From Trametes villosa (taxonomy: Eukaryota; Basidiomycota; Agaricomycetes; Polyporales; Polyporaceae): 64,000 nt of DNA. The notes under the pieces were generated by a model. The model saw only the letters and a program-made list of their open reading frames with translations. It ran no database searches and was not told where the DNA came from. Where the stretch lies: contig PUDQ02000003.1 in assembly GCA_002964805.2 (NCBI GenBank), positions 4,092,001 to 4,156,000 on the forward strand, read 5' to 3'. The position numbers and the translations under genes are program-made. Of the stretch, positions 46,195-59,690 are shown one piece after another; the stretch's first letter is position 1, and the number at the start of each line of letters is the position of its first letter.

Positions 46195-47769
46195 TTACCC
46201 TGAGGCGCGCCCCTCCACCCGCTCGCGCATGCTCCCGGGCCGCCCGTCGTCCGAGCTCGCGCGCGCGAACAACTCCCCGTCCGTCTCCGGGTTCCAGTTC
46301 GCCAGCGTGAGCGACAGCCGCGTTGGCCGTCGCCCCTGGGAACTCTCCCCGCTCTCCTCTCCCTCCTCGCGCGCTGGCCCAGGTGCTTCCTCGTCGCGCG
46401 GGGTCGGAGGCAGCACAGGGAACGGGTAGCTCACGGCAGTCCCGACGGACGCCTCCGACCCTGTCGGCCGGTGCGCGCCAAAATGCGCTGGGGTGAGCGG
46501 CGTCATGGGCGTCATTGGGCGCGTGGTCGGGGACACGGGCGAGGTCGTGCGGAGCAGGTTCGGGGTCGACTGGTTCTGATTTTGGCTGTGGCTGTAGGCG
46601 TGATTCGGAGAGCCAGGACCGGGCGAGGGTAGGATGGGCGCGGTGTATGCGGTCATGGCGGAAAGCGCAGAGAACGACTGCGGACGGGTGGGTGGAGGGG
46701 AGCCGCCGGAGCAGTAGGAGGGCGTGGAGGGCGGTCGCCCGACGAGGCCGTACTCGTATGGCTTCGGCTCCAGCCCGGGGGGTGGAGAAGAGCCTTTGCG
46801 GTGCCGCGGACGGGCGGAGTAGAGGGTGGAGTCGTATTCGCGGGTTGGAGGACCGGCGTATAGGTCACGCATAGTTTCCCGCCTCCGCCTGCGAAGGCAA
46901 ACCAAAGTCAGCAGCGCACGCATCGCGGAAGAAACTTGGGACTCACCAGAGGAACCACATGAGCGCAACGATGCCTATCAGCCCAAAGAACCCTCCGAGC
47001 ACTCCCCCTACGATCGGTCCGACATCATCCGACGAGACGGCGTGTGGGTGGTTGTGGCCGTCGTCTCCTACAAGTGACGTGGGCAAGAAAACGGGAGTCG
47101 GAGGTAAAGTCGAAGTCCAGGTCATGTATGTCACAAAAACGGAGCCATCGGAACGAGTGGAGGAGATTGCGGAGACCATCACAGAGGGAGGGGGAGTGGA
47201 GATGCTGACCACTACGGGGCCTGTCGGGTACGTCGGCTGAGACGTCGTGATCGAAGACGAAGAGGGGGGAGGTGGAGGCGGCGGTGGCGGGGGAGGAGGC
47301 GGAGGGTCTGATGTGCCACCATTGCCGGGGTCGTCGGAAGGGCAGGGAGCGAAGAGAGTCGCGGTGGGTTGAGATTGAGTGACGGGGATGGTGAGCACCA
47401 CCGGGACCTGGACGGTGTTCACTTCGCCCTCTGAAGCGCAGAAAGAGCGTCAGCACGGGCAAGAAAGCTGCGGACCAGCGCCGACACAGCATATAGCGAG
47501 AGCATGGTGCAAGTGGGGCGAGACGTGTCCTGCAGCAATGGCCGAAAAAAACGCGACGTACCATCGACCGTGCTCACCACCTCCACCGTCGTCGACGAGA
47601 TGCATACCGTGCTGTTCGCGGCGTTGACCGACGACGCGAGACAGGACGCGGACGAGATCGTGGTCACCTCCGGGGGGTCCGTCGTGAGGCTGTCGGAAAA
47701 CGTCGTGGTGAGTGTGCTCGTCGTCAGCAGCTCATATTCTGTGCGCGTCGGCGTCGGGGTGCATGCCAT
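46195..47769 (-). CDS. Single-pass membrane protein with Ser/Thr/Pro-rich ectodomain, copy B
   Basis: Same three-exon structure as copy A, with the start ATG at 47769 and the stop at 46195. The proline run is 14 residues against 18 in A. The membrane segment (PIVGGVLGGFFGLIGIVALM) and RRRRE anchor are unchanged. Substitutions are few, and no stop or frameshift is seen, so this copy appears functional. Confidence 0.85.
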
Positions 47770-50700
47770 CCACAGCAGCACGAGGACCTGGAGGGGCTTG
47801 GGAGATGGCGGCGGGGGGAGAAAAGCGATGTGCGGGCATCCGTCGCCGCGGGGCTCGAATGGCAGGAGCGCGCGCGATGGCAGCAGTTGGGCCCGCGAGG
47901 TTCCGAAGGAGCGTCCTCGTTGCAACTAGAAGCTCCTATCGCGCTATGATTGGCAAACCGTCCAGAAAAGCAGGCAGATCGGCCATGGCGAGCAGGGCGA
48001 CGCGGGGCGTGGTGGCGGTTCGAGTCTGAGAGTCGTGCGCGGCGGCGGCGGAACGCATGCCCGGGGCATGTGCGAGCGGCCAGAGCGGGATTCGCGGACT
48101 CGGGCAGGAGAGGAGGGCTGAGGAGGGCCGCATGGGCACGGAGCAGGGCGCGGAGAGAGCACGACGCGGTCACGTGCGCGACAGGCACAGAGCCAAGACT
48201 GACAGCGAAGCACGGCGCGATCGGACAGCGGCGGCGGGCAGGGCAGGACTCGCTCGTCGGGCTCCAGCTACGGCTACAACCACCGCTGGCTACTAGTACT
48301 ACTCGGAGGAGGGGAAGGAGCACCGGCGCCCGTCCGCGCCCACAACCGCGCCTCGCCTGTCTCCACACCGCCACCATCGCCGCCGCAGCTCGCTCTGCTG
48401 CGCACCCCTAGTCTTCGACGGCCGCCTGCTCTCGTGGCCCTCTCTGCGCTCGGAAACGCGTGCCCCTCGTCTCCGGTGAGCGACCCGCCGTTCATCGCTC
48501 GCACTACGAAATCGAGCCATCCGCCGCCTGCCAGCGCGTCCCCACGCTTGTCGCCGGTGAGCTCCCGCCATCGTTCTGCGTCTGCCGTCGCGCCCGAAGC
48601 TCTGCCCGCTGTCGCCCCTCCCAGCTTGCGCGGCGACTCTTTTCCTGCGTCCCGCACGCCCTCCCGACCTCCGCCGCTGCGGATGAGCGACGAATCGTAC
48701 TCTAGGTACATCGTACGTACCTTTTTCTGGCCGGATACCCGACGACTCGAGTTCTGAAGCCTTGCGCTGGATCCGACATCGTCCGGACGGGTCGACGTCG
48801 CCCGATGTCGCCAAAGCGTCTCTGTAAGTCCTCTTCCCTTCGATATGCGGTTGCGCGCTCACCTCACGCAGGCCTCTGTCGCAGCGGCTTCTCTGGCACA
48901 CCCGGGTCCGCCATCCGGCCCGTCCTCCCGCCCCGCACCCTCCGCCAAACACTGCCGACCGCTCTCACGACGCCCTTCTCTGCGCTCTCGTCGTCTGGCC
49001 GCACTCTCCGAGCTCGGGTGCACTCCTCGTCCTGCCGAAGTTTGCGGGTCTCGTTCTGTGGGCCGCTGTCCTCTCGTGCTGTTGCTCGGATACTCTGGTG
49101 CTGCAACTCTCACCGAGACCAGGCCGGTCTCGCGGCGGTCCGATCCCAAAGGCCTCGTCGTCCCCGACACGTCGAGCTGATCCGGGCACGACTCACGAGT
49201 TTCGTCTGTACATCGATCAGGCGCAGGCGAGTTTTCCATGCGGTGAGTGGCCTACCTCGTTAGCTCCGGCATCGTTTCAGACGGTAGGGCAAGAGGGTGG
49301 GAAGGGAGATGTTGGGAGGATGTGCGCACAAGTGAGCGAGTCTTGGGGCGACGGCAGCTGCCGCCTGGACTACTGCGCAGCCGATGTCCGCCAACGTGAC
49401 TGGGGATCCATGTACGTACAACGTGAAAGGTTTGCTCGTCAATCAGTACGGTTGCGCGCCCCGGCTCTCAGAAGAGCCCACACACGTCGGCCCGCTTGTC
49501 TCACAACGCTGCTCGCTCCCGCTCCACGTTTGTGCTCGCAGCTCCTGCTCTTTTCTACTCCATGCTTCCAATCTCCCGTGCATGCAGACAGAACCAGCCA
49601 GGGAGGACAGCTGGGATGTGCAGACTCTCTGCTCGTCTTGCTCTCTTCCCTGGCCAGTTCCGCCTAGCACCCTACAGTACATCACCGACTATATTCACTG
49701 CCGCCTTGGCATCCCGCATGCACCCATGTTTGATCTGCTCCGCCGCGTATTCTGCCTTCGCCGCCCGCGCCGGAATGTCTCGGCGCACAGCTGTTCGCCG
49801 CCCGCGAGCGCCGCCGCTTCCTCCGCCCGCCAGACGCCGTTACATGCACGCGCGCCCAAGCTTCTCCGGAGTGTACGGCGCTCGTCATGCAAAGGCCGCA
49901 GCGACGGAGAGGATGATAGTCGCGCGGAAAGAGACCGGCCGCAGTGCGCGCGGCGATCCTACCACGTCGCGTGCTAAATCAGGACTCCGGTGCTATTCAA
50001 AGCGCCGAGTGCGCGGCCTCTGCCCGGACTCCGAGCTGCTCGTCGATGTCCGTCACGACATCCGCACGTCCGCGGTCCCACTGCTCTCGACGGACGATTG
50101 AGAACAGAGGCTGAACTACTTCTCTAAAGCGCCGTCCGCTGCTGTCAACGATCGCCCCGCGCTGCCTGACCGGAACACGTCAGGACCGCAGACCGCGCGG
50201 CTGAATGCGGTCACTGGGAGCTCTACATCCGCGATAGGGTCGCCTTCCATCCGGCCGTACAGCCGCACACCTTTCGCCGCTTCCGTCTCCTCCATCTCAG
50301 GCGGCACAAACCGCCTCCGCGAATCGGCAGCTGCTTGTGCGCCCAGGCGGATTTGTTCGGCGCGTGTTTCCGCCGCCTCTTGATCTCCAGCTTCTGTGCC
50401 CGCTCGCCCTTCTCCGGGTCGCCGCCGGCGAAGCTCAGGTTGTGCGCCAGGACAGCCTGCATGCGCCACGCCTCTTCCGCCGCATCCTGGTCCTCGCGCT
50501 GCGTCGGGCTTGGATGAACGCTGTCGGGGTTGTGTGCGGTGTCCCGGACCTCTCAGCGGCGCGCTCCGGCCAGCACACAATCTCGCAGCGACGCCGGTCA
50601 CACACTTCCGGCGGGCGTAGCGTGTACGTGCTTTGTCGCTCTGGGAGGGCTCCTCGGCGAGATGCCCTGCATAAGGTGAGTCTGCCGTGCGCAACGCCAG

Positions 50701-53700
50701 TGGGGACGCGGTCACCCATGTATCGTGCGGCTGAACAGCTCCTGGAGCTCGGACCTCTGTTTCTTGCACAGCGTCCGCGAGGGAGCGTAGAGTGCGCGCG
50801 GCATAGGGATTGCATCGTCGATGATCAGTCGGCAGTGAGTGGCCGGACGAGGAGTGAGGGGAAACGCGGCGGGCCCCTGTCCGCCCAGTGCGCAAGGGTT
50901 TTGCAAGCGAGTCGGCTGATCTCTGCCCCCACCGGCGCGGTAGCAAGCCCTGTGGGCGCACGCAGTATCACCGTAGATTCTGCCCTCGACGCGTGCACGA
51001 CGCTTGCGACGGATGCCGTGTACTGTGCCATTTTTGCTTCCATGAGCCAGTACTCACATTGTCCGTCTCGTAGGCGAATTGGCCTGCGGCCTGCCCGCCG
51101 TGCGCGCAAATTGCTCTGGATTACTTCCGGTATCCTCGGCATCCCCCCTGCGGAACGCCAAGCTCAGGCTCTTCGAACGCCTGTGCACTCACACTCCGCC
51201 GTCATGCGCTTCGGTGCGCGCAGAGATAATCCCGTCATGCAGGGCGGCAACGACAGCGAATCAGGGGTCTCGGCAGCCGCGTGCTCGGTGCAAATCGTCG
51301 CGCGGGGTGTAATATTACCTTCGCTTGGGTAAGTCTTGTGATTAGCGGTATCAGGCCAGGAAGGTGCGCTGAACGCTCACGATATGTAGCCGTGCTCTGG
51401 GCGGGATACAGGTGCGATTTGTGCGTTGTTTCTTCTAGATATTCTCAGACTAGTGGAGAACTCACTGCATGCGAGCGGACGTCATCAAACAGTGGATATT
51501 CCCGCGCAGCAGACGCTCCGGTGCGTCTCGGAAATGGTAGCAGTCGACTCCAGGGCCACGGAATGTCAATACTCACAATCTTGCGAACTCGATCTGGCTC
51601 GCCTAGTGTCAAATTGATGCTTCTGGAATCTGTGAGCTTCTCGGACAGAGCAGCAAACGTCCCGGGACGCGCATGGCGAGAAACGAGAAGAATACGCGTC
51701 CGCAGGAGGGGATAGCATGAAAATCTACCTCCAAAACGAGTTCTCGGCGAACCAAGTCCACCTACTGGGCATCAGCATCGCCGGGGACATCGCTTTTACC
51801 AATACCGGCTCGTGCAGCGCCCGCAGGTACGTGTAGAGACTGCCCCTCCTGTTACCGGTCCGCGCTGACGAAGTTCTTTTCGCGTACGGTGTTGCATCGA
51901 AGCGGACGCAAAATACCCGACGCAATGGGCTGCGCCGCCTGATCATCTTGCCCGGGCTTCCCCTGTGCGTTGGGCGCGCTAGGATATGCAATGCGCGCGC
52001 CGTCCTGGTCGCATCGACGGGCAAACGATGCTCGAGACGGCATGCCCCAAGTTCTCCTTGCACGTCGTGCTAATTTGCGATCCTGTGGTAGATTTATCGT
52101 CGCTCAAATACCGAGTGGGTACACCCTCAGAGTCTTCGAGCTCTCCACGGCGTAACTCACGCATTTTAAGCACCGGCTCTTCGCAAACCACGCTTTGAAC
52201 GGATTCGAGGCCTTGCGGGCTCCCCGACCAGGTACACAAATATCGCGTGGACTTTCATCCATGTTTTCGCCAGAAGCAGCGGGGCGAACTCGCTCGCCGC
52301 GCGCATGGCCGCGCTGATAGTTCCTGACCGCTCCTCTGCGGCATCTACGACGATCTCACATGCGTTCATCCTCGGCTCGACGCGGCGCTTCTGTGTGGTA
52401 AGTCAGCCTCCAGACCATGTAGCAAGTGCCGCCTAATTCAAATCTACGCACGACTGCCGTGCTCCTGGGTTGTAGGAGCACAATGCTGGCCAAATTCAGC
52501 CCTTGAGCGTCGCGCAGGGTAGCGCACCATCTGGCACACAAAGATCCACTCGTCGGTACGCACTCGCGATTGGAAGCGGCGCCGCAGATCCCCATACTGA
52601 TGCACGCTTTCTAGGAACCGAGGTGTTTGCGCTCTGCGCCGCTTTCGTGTACGCGCGAGGACTGCGTTCCCCGGAGGGCGGCCGCATCCGTCAGGATCTC
52701 CAAAGCGCTGTGGCAGCCTCAGGAACATAATGCGCCACCTGGTGCGCTATGGACTGTGCGTGTATTGCTACTATACGTCCCCGAGCTCAAGACTGAGCTC
52801 ACACCGCCCGGAGCGGCGTGCATAGGGCTGCACAGTTTACTCGTACCTCAATATTTGCCGGCACGCAATTGTGCCCCGCAATGCAACTTGCCCGTTCGCA
52901 TCCGTCCGGGCGGACGATCGCCGCTTGCGCGAGACGTCTCCTGAGCACACGGTAGGTAAGTTATACAGATCAAATTATGCTCCGTTTGGCTTCAAGCACC
53001 TTCAACGCAGTCCGCTCGCGGCGGCTTGCGACTCCGCTGACTTGTCCGTCTGCTCTGCGCCTCCAGATAGGCTTCACCTGTGCCCGAGGTGATTTCAACC
53101 TGCCGTTCTTGTCCCCGCCGCGAGAAAATGCACGCATTGAAACTGGTACGGCAGCGGAGCGGGCAGGCACGTCCATAGCGCGAAATGGATCAGTTTACCT
53201 CATACCCGGAGCATCCCAGTGCGCATCTATGCGCCCGTAGGCTCGCGTCGCTTTTGTACGTACTATACGGGGCGTTTGACACTGCCGTGAATCGTACATG
53301 ATTCATTTCTACACGTCCGTGCTCTATTTAATTGATATACCTGTACCATGCGGCGCACATGGTGCAGAGTCGCGTGTACGTTGGAAACTGGAGCCTTTAT
53401 CCTGATACCGCAGACGGCCATTCAGGTATTTGATAAACAAGACCGCCGATTGCGCGAGGCACTCTGCACACTTGTCTGCAGCGTTGCGTGCTGAGCATGC
53501 TGCAACGACTGGCTCGTCTATGGGCTCGCATGTGCACTGCGCCGACCACCGCGCATCTAAAACGTCGATCCAAACACGTACATTTGCCCGGGCGCGCGTC
53601 TGACGCGGCGGATGTGATTCTTCGCCTCGCACGGATCGCCCGCATGCCGAAACGCGCCTACGTCTATCAACGGCCGCGCCCGCGTCCATAGTGGTGGTCT

Positions 53701-56700
53701 TGCACACCCCCGTCGCGAGGAAATTCGTTCGTCCACGGCACCGTCACACGCCGGAGAGGTTTCTCTCCTGTGATCCTGAGTGCTTGTATTCCTGCCGCAC
53801 AAGACGGAATTTATTTGACGTTATGGCACTGCAACTAGCAATGCGTACAGTGCGGGGAGGCATACAGAGGAAGTACATACCTTCTCACTGACCAAGGTCC
53901 ATTCGAACCTTCGCGCCCTGAGAGAGCGTATGTCCCCTCGGGGCGCGTAGAATGCCTAGATGAGCTAATGGCGGCACTCACCGGGCGCCATACGAGACAT
54001 TAGCCTTTGAAGCATCGCCTCCGCACACATACACGCGAACCCGACCGGAGTAAAGATGTGGGGTCCGGTGGAGGCGACGCGATGTCGTTCTATCCACTCA
54101 AACGCCACGGCGTTGTTCCCGGCGGAGCACAGGGCCGCGAGTGATCACCAAGCCGCGCCTTGCGAGCGCATGCGGTAGTGTGGCGATACCGAGGCTCCGC
54201 GATCGCGATTGCCCGAGAGCCCCAGAAGCTCGCAAGCACATCGAGGGAGATTCGAGCGGGCCCGCAGGTGGCTGGCCCGTCGACGAGCTCAGCATGCATT
54301 CCCATGCGCTGGTGGGTTCGTGGTTCGAAAGAGACACTCTCCGTCCAACGATTAATCTTGCTGCTCAATACGCTTGTTCGTTGGCCGCCGGCTGCATCCG
54401 TCTGCGCATCGCGGTGCGAACGAGCGTGCGCCGTCCGAGGACGTATGTTGCGCCGCTGCGCGTCGGTCGCGCCTAGACGCGAACACCTCCGGCGCGTGTT
54501 GACGAGCTGCTCGCGCTCGGAATCATCGGCGCGACCGAGGCGTCGAGTCTGCGGCGGAGAGAATTCCGGTGTGTGTGCCGGTAGGAGACATGCCTGCCGA
54601 CGACGGTGCACTCCGAGAATGCAGCACTGAGCTCCACGTACTGGTACGATGCAGACGCCGGATTTCCTTTGCGCGTATGAGAAGGCGATAGGCGAGATGA
54701 ATTGCGCTTCGAATCGGGCGCGGAGCAGACGTCCTTTGCGCGATATTCAGCCCCGTCTCGCACGCCAAGAGCGGCGGCGGCGGCGGAGACCCGAATCTTG
54801 CTTCCCACTCGGGCAATCTGAACTGAAGGTAAGCAACTTCGTCAGCTCGTGGCAGGAGAGTCAGGGGACACTCACCAGATTTCGACGCCATGCGTGTCGC
54901 CCTCAGGCCAGTGCAGTCCCCGGATGAGAACTGTCCGGTGCAGAGCACGCACGGCATCCTTGCGCGCGGCATGAGCTATACACGCGGCGGGCTCTAACGC
55001 GGCGGAACGGCGTGCGTTGCAGGGCAAGCGCACCCGCCCACAGCGCCCGCCCGTCCGAGCCATACACGCACGTCCCCGCTTCCGGTCATCGGGCAGCGAG
55101 CCGAGTCTGTGCTGACACGGACGGCGGTGGGAGAAGCTCATCCAGCGTGCCAGTGACGCGGACGTCAGCGCCGCGCAGCTGCGAGCTTACAGCCGCGGCA
55201 GCAACAATCTGCTGGTCGCGTAATGCACGCTCTGGGCGTGCGAGGTCGACAACAGGCCCTGCGTTTGTCGCGCTTGGATCCTCGTCCGTTCGCAAACGCA
55301 CTCGCGCGGGCTGCGTGAAGCCGTCGACGGTCCGCTCTGCTGAAACTTTGAGCTGGGCGACTGATATCGCACATCAACGGAGGCCTACTCACCAGCCTCG
55401 CGAATTTCTGCCTCGATCGCGTCCGTGTGTGGCGCATCGGCCGAGGTGCGCAGAGCTGACACCGCGCCCTCGTATCCCACAAACCCAAAGCCGTGGGTAC
55501 GTAGGCGGCATCCGACATGGCGCCTTAGGCCCCGTGCCGCGATGGGGCGCGTTTCAGACGGCAGGCGCAACTGTCCGCATCGAAGTTTGCTGGGTTCGGA
55601 TCGGGAGGTCATGGATCTGTCGGTGCCCGTGGCTGTGGATACAGAGTGGATGGGCGAAGCGAGAGCGCGCCTCGGCGCGGACAGGTTGTGCGCCGGAGAA
55701 TTGCTCGCGCCTGCCGACGCGGACCCTGGCGCAGCCGCGCTCGACGCGGAGGTCCGTGCACGGCGCCGTGTTTGCCTATAAATCGGATCCGCGTGAGCAG
55801 TATACGCCCCACTGACTCACCACTCCCTACCTCATTCGCGCCGCCCACTACCCCCGCTCGGCCGTCCGCTGGACGCACAGCGCGCGGCGAGCGGCGCACG
55901 ACTCGAAGACGGCGGTGGCGCAGGCGCAGGCGTGCTCGCGTAGAGCACGTCCTCGCCCCTGACGTCGCCGAGGAGGTGCGCCGGGCATGCGATGGAGGGC
56001 TTCCGCGTGCACATCCTGCTCATCCCTTTCGGCCACCCGCAGACACCGTCAAGATTGGGCACGTATAAGGGCACGTACCTCTTCCACATCGAGTCCGACG
56101 CCTCTCACCGTATTTGCGCTTCGACAGCTTCAATCAGTCGTCACCCGAAGACGTTTCATCCGATCACAGAGAGCGGGCGATGGCGAGCTCGGCGCTAGCA
56201 GCCGCGGCGCTGCGGCGGAGTCGTAGGAAGCGTAGGAAATATGTACGTACCAGATTGCACTGTCGCAGATTGACCGCCGTCTCGCGTGAGGGGTGGGAAC
56301 GCTCGCGCGACAGTCGTTCCAGATGTGTCGCACGCGCACGCGCGGCTTCATCACGTACGGATACGCCTGCACGGTATGAAACTCACCTATAGATGGTGAT
56401 ATCCATATTCCACACAATGCGCGCACGACTCGGCATCTGCGCGGCGTCCGCTGCGAACGCCCACGGAGCCCGCTCAACCCTTGGCCCTTGGCGGCTGAGA
56501 CAGGCAGGGAGTGCGGCGGACGCGATCGACGAGGCTGTCGGAGAGATTAGATGCCCGGCGCCAGCGGTCAAGCGACGGAAGAGGGATAGAGGAACGTACC
56601 TGACGCGTCGTTAGCGGCTCAGGAGCACACACGGCCGGCCGTGCGAGCACGCTACAGCAGGGTCTCGGCTGATGTCGCAAACTCGCGGGCTGCAAGGCAA

Positions 56701-57718
56701 GTGGCCGGGGTGTACAAAGCAAAGAGCGCATGGCAGAGAACGTACCTATCGCCCACCTGTCTGATATGAGCGCAGGGTAATTGAGTACGCAGGGCGGGGG
56801 ACGCTGTTGCCGGGTGAGCCGGCAGGCGCGTACGGGGGCGAGGGAGACGTCTAGAAGCGTACCCGGGGAACCAGTGGTCGCTTGCCCATGCTCAGAGTGT
56901 GGTAGCCCATCCAGGAAGACGCAGAAGTGGTAGCCAGTGCCCCAGAGGTTCGCACACGCGAGTGAGCCTGACGGAGCCGGTGACGCAGTCGTGGCACAGA
57001 GCAGCGCGTGGTCCGGAGGCAAGACGACACCCGAAGCAAACAGAGGGCGGCGCAGGGAAGAGGCAGGTGTGTAGACAGGGTGCAGGTAGGGACGTAGCGT
57101 AGCCACGAGCGCCGAGTACACGCAGACGAGGGACAGAGTGGTTCGCCGCAGAGTGCAGCACGAGGTTCATTGCAGGGATGCCGCGCAGCCAGGCGCCCGC
57201 GCGCAGGGTCGCGCAGGGACAGCATCCGAAGACTCGCGGCGGCGAGCTCGACGATGGGCTCCGCGACATACTCCGCATCCCGCTCCTCAACGCTGTCTAT
57301 TCTGCGCTCATTAGGTCGTATCGCATCTAAAAGCGCATAAAATTCGACGCACTCTCGTTTAGCTACGAACATCCATACCGTCCTCCAAGTCACCGTTCCC
57401 AACAGAAGCACACGGCGCGCGGTACACAACACGCACCTCCAACATCCCGCGGCAACGAACGCGCGCCGCCAGCCTGCGACGCGCGTCCATCCAAGACTTC
57501 ACCGGTGTATAACGCGGTGCAATAAACAACAAGCTATCGGCGCGCGCCCTCGATTGTCGAACACACATGATCCCAACGCGCGCCCCGCCGCCAGCTCGCG
57601 AACACTCCCGGGCGAAAAAGTTGTGGATGAGATACCCGACTCGTGTATGCAAGGCGGGGCGAGCCGAGAGATACCACTCAGCCTGTGCCCCAGTTCCACG
57701 GACCCTCGTATAGTAGTG
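47770..57718. other. Spacer of unit B
   Basis: Second copy of the 10-kb spacer. A 19-bp insertion near 48.69 kb disrupts the plus-strand frame that begins MSTSYVPFSGRILDD in A, and a 1-bp difference near 50.73 kb shifts a minus-strand frame (LQELFS). This speaks against those frames being coding. Confidence 0.6.
54780..55518 (-). CDS. Candidate multi-exon gene in spacer B (copy of the 43-kb candidate)
   Basis: Start at 55518 (MSDAAYVPTALGLWDTRARC), first donor near 55393, second exon nearly identical to the unit A copy, plus 12 in-frame extra bases near 55074. Same caveats as for the A copy: the 3' end is unknown, the family unknown and coding status unproven. Confidence 0.3.
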
Positions 57719-59608
57719 TTTAAGAACGAATTACCCTGAGGCGCGCCCCTCCACCCGCTCGCGCACGCTCCCGGGCCGCCCGTCGTCCGAGCTCGCGCGC
57801 GCGAACAACTCCCCGTCTGTCTCCGGGTTCCAGTTCGCCAGCGTGAGCGACAGCCGCGTCGGACGCCGCCCCTGGGAACTCTCTCCGCTCTCCTCTCCCT
57901 CCTCGCGCGCTGGCCCAGGCGCCTCCTCGTCGCGTGGAGTTGGCGGTAAAACGGGAAACGGGTAGCTCACGGCAGTCCCGACGGACGCCTCCGACCCCGT
58001 CGGCCGGTGCGCGCCAAAGTGCGCTGGGGTGAGCGGCGTCATGGGCGTCATCGGGCGCGCGGTCGGGGACACGGGCGAGGTCGTGCGGAGCAGGTTCGGG
58101 GTCGACTGGTTCTGATTTTGGCTGTGGCTGTAGGCGTGATTCGGAGACCCGGGCCCAGGCGAGGGGAGGATGGGCGCGGTGTATGCGGTCATGGCGGAAA
58201 GCGCAGAGAACGACTGCGGACGGGTGGGCGGCGGGGAGCCGCCGGAGCAGTAGGAGGGCGTGGAGGGCGGTCGCCCGACGAGGCCGTACTCGTATGGCTT
58301 GGGCTCGAGCCCGGGGGGCGGGGACGAGCCTTTGCGGTGCCGCGGACGGGCGGAGTAGAGGGTGGAGTCGTACTCGCGGGTTGGAGGACCGGCGTATAGG
58401 TCACGCATAGTTTCCCGCCTCCGCCTACGAAGGCAAACGAAAGTCAGCACCACACGCATCGCGGAGAGAGCTTAGGACTCACCAGAGGAACCACATCAGC
58501 GCAACGATGCCTATCAGCCCAAAGAACCCTCCCGACACTCCCCCTACGATCGGTCCGACATCATCCGACGAGACGCTGTGTGGGTGGTTGTGGCCGTCGT
58601 CTCCTACGAGCGAAGTGGGCAAGAAAACGGGAGTCGGAGGTAGAGTCGAGGTCCAGGTCATATATGTCACAAAAACGGAGCCATCGGAACGAGTGGAGGA
58701 GATTGCGGAGACCATCACAGAGGGAGGGGGAGTGGAGATGCTGACCACTACGGGGCCTGTCGGGTACGTCGGCTGAGACGTCGTGATCGAAGACGAAGAG
58801 GGGGGAGGCGGAGGCGGCGGTGGCGGGGGAGGAGGCGGAGGGTCTGATGTGCCACCATTGCCGGGGTCGTCGGAGGGGCAAGGAGCGAAGAGAGTCGCGG
58901 TGGGTTGAGATTGAGTGACAGGGATGGTGAGCACCACCGGGACCTGGACGGTGTTCACTTCGCCCTCTGAAGCGCAGAAAGAGCGTCAGGACAGGCAATA
59001 AAGCTGCGGACCAGCGCCGACACAGCATATAGCGAGAGCATGGCGCAAGTCGGGCGAGACGTGTCCTGCAGCGATGGCCGAAAAAAAAGCGACGTACCAT
59101 CGACCGTGCTCACCACCTCCACCGTCGTTGACGAGATGCATACCGTGCTGTTCGCGGCGTTGACCGACGACGCCAGACAAGACGCGGACGAGATCGTGGT
59201 CACCTCCGGGGGGTCCGTCGTGAGGCTGTCGGAAAACGTCGTGCTGAGCGTGCTCGTCGTCAGCAGCTCATATTCGGTGCGCGTCGGCGTCGGGGTGCAT
59301 GCCATCCACAGCAGCACGAGGACCCGGAGGGGCTTGGGAGATGGCGGCGGGGGGAGAAAAGCGATGTGCGGGCATCCGTCGCCGCGGGGCTCGAATGGCA
59401 GGAGCGCGCGCGATGGCAGTAGTTGGGCCCGCGAGGTTCCGACGGAGCGTCCTCGTTGCGACTAGAAGCTCCTATCGCGCTATGATTGGCAACCCGTCCA
59501 GAAAAGCAGGCAGATCGGCCATGGCGAGCAGGGCGACGCGGGGCGTGGTGGCGGTTCGAGTCTGAGAGGCGTGCGCGGCGGCGGCGGAACGCATGCCCGG
59601 GGCATGTG
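57719..59608. repeat. Segmental tandem duplication, partial unit C (1.9 kb)
   Basis: Collinear with A and B from the ttcaagaacg start through the membrane gene and about 300 bp of its 5' region. Similarity stops after cccggggcatgtg at about 59608, where A and B continue into the spacer and C continues into single-copy sequence. Confidence 0.93.
57731..59305 (-). CDS. Single-pass membrane protein with Ser/Thr/Pro-rich ectodomain, copy C
   Basis: Third intact copy: start ATG at 59305, stop at 57731, same three exons. The proline run is 14 residues. One membrane-segment change (PIVGGVSGGFFGLIG, Leu to Ser) is seen. The frame is open throughout. Its upstream region is truncated at 59608 relative to A and B, so its promoter context differs beyond about 300 bp. 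Confidence 0.85.
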
Positions 59609-59690
59609 GCCTCGGCAATTGAGCTCGCGCGTTTCATCGCCGACCACCACCTGCCTCTCGCCATCCACACCGGGGAGGAACGCATCCAAA

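Larger units (their letters stand above)
46183..57718. repeat. Segmental tandem duplication, unit B (about 11.5 kb)
   Basis: Direct repeat of unit A, head-to-tail. Compared with A it lacks about 114 bp near 50.95 kb, carries about 34 bp extra near 51.48-51.52 kb and 19 bp extra near 48.69 kb, and has scattered substitutions. Confidence 0.93.
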
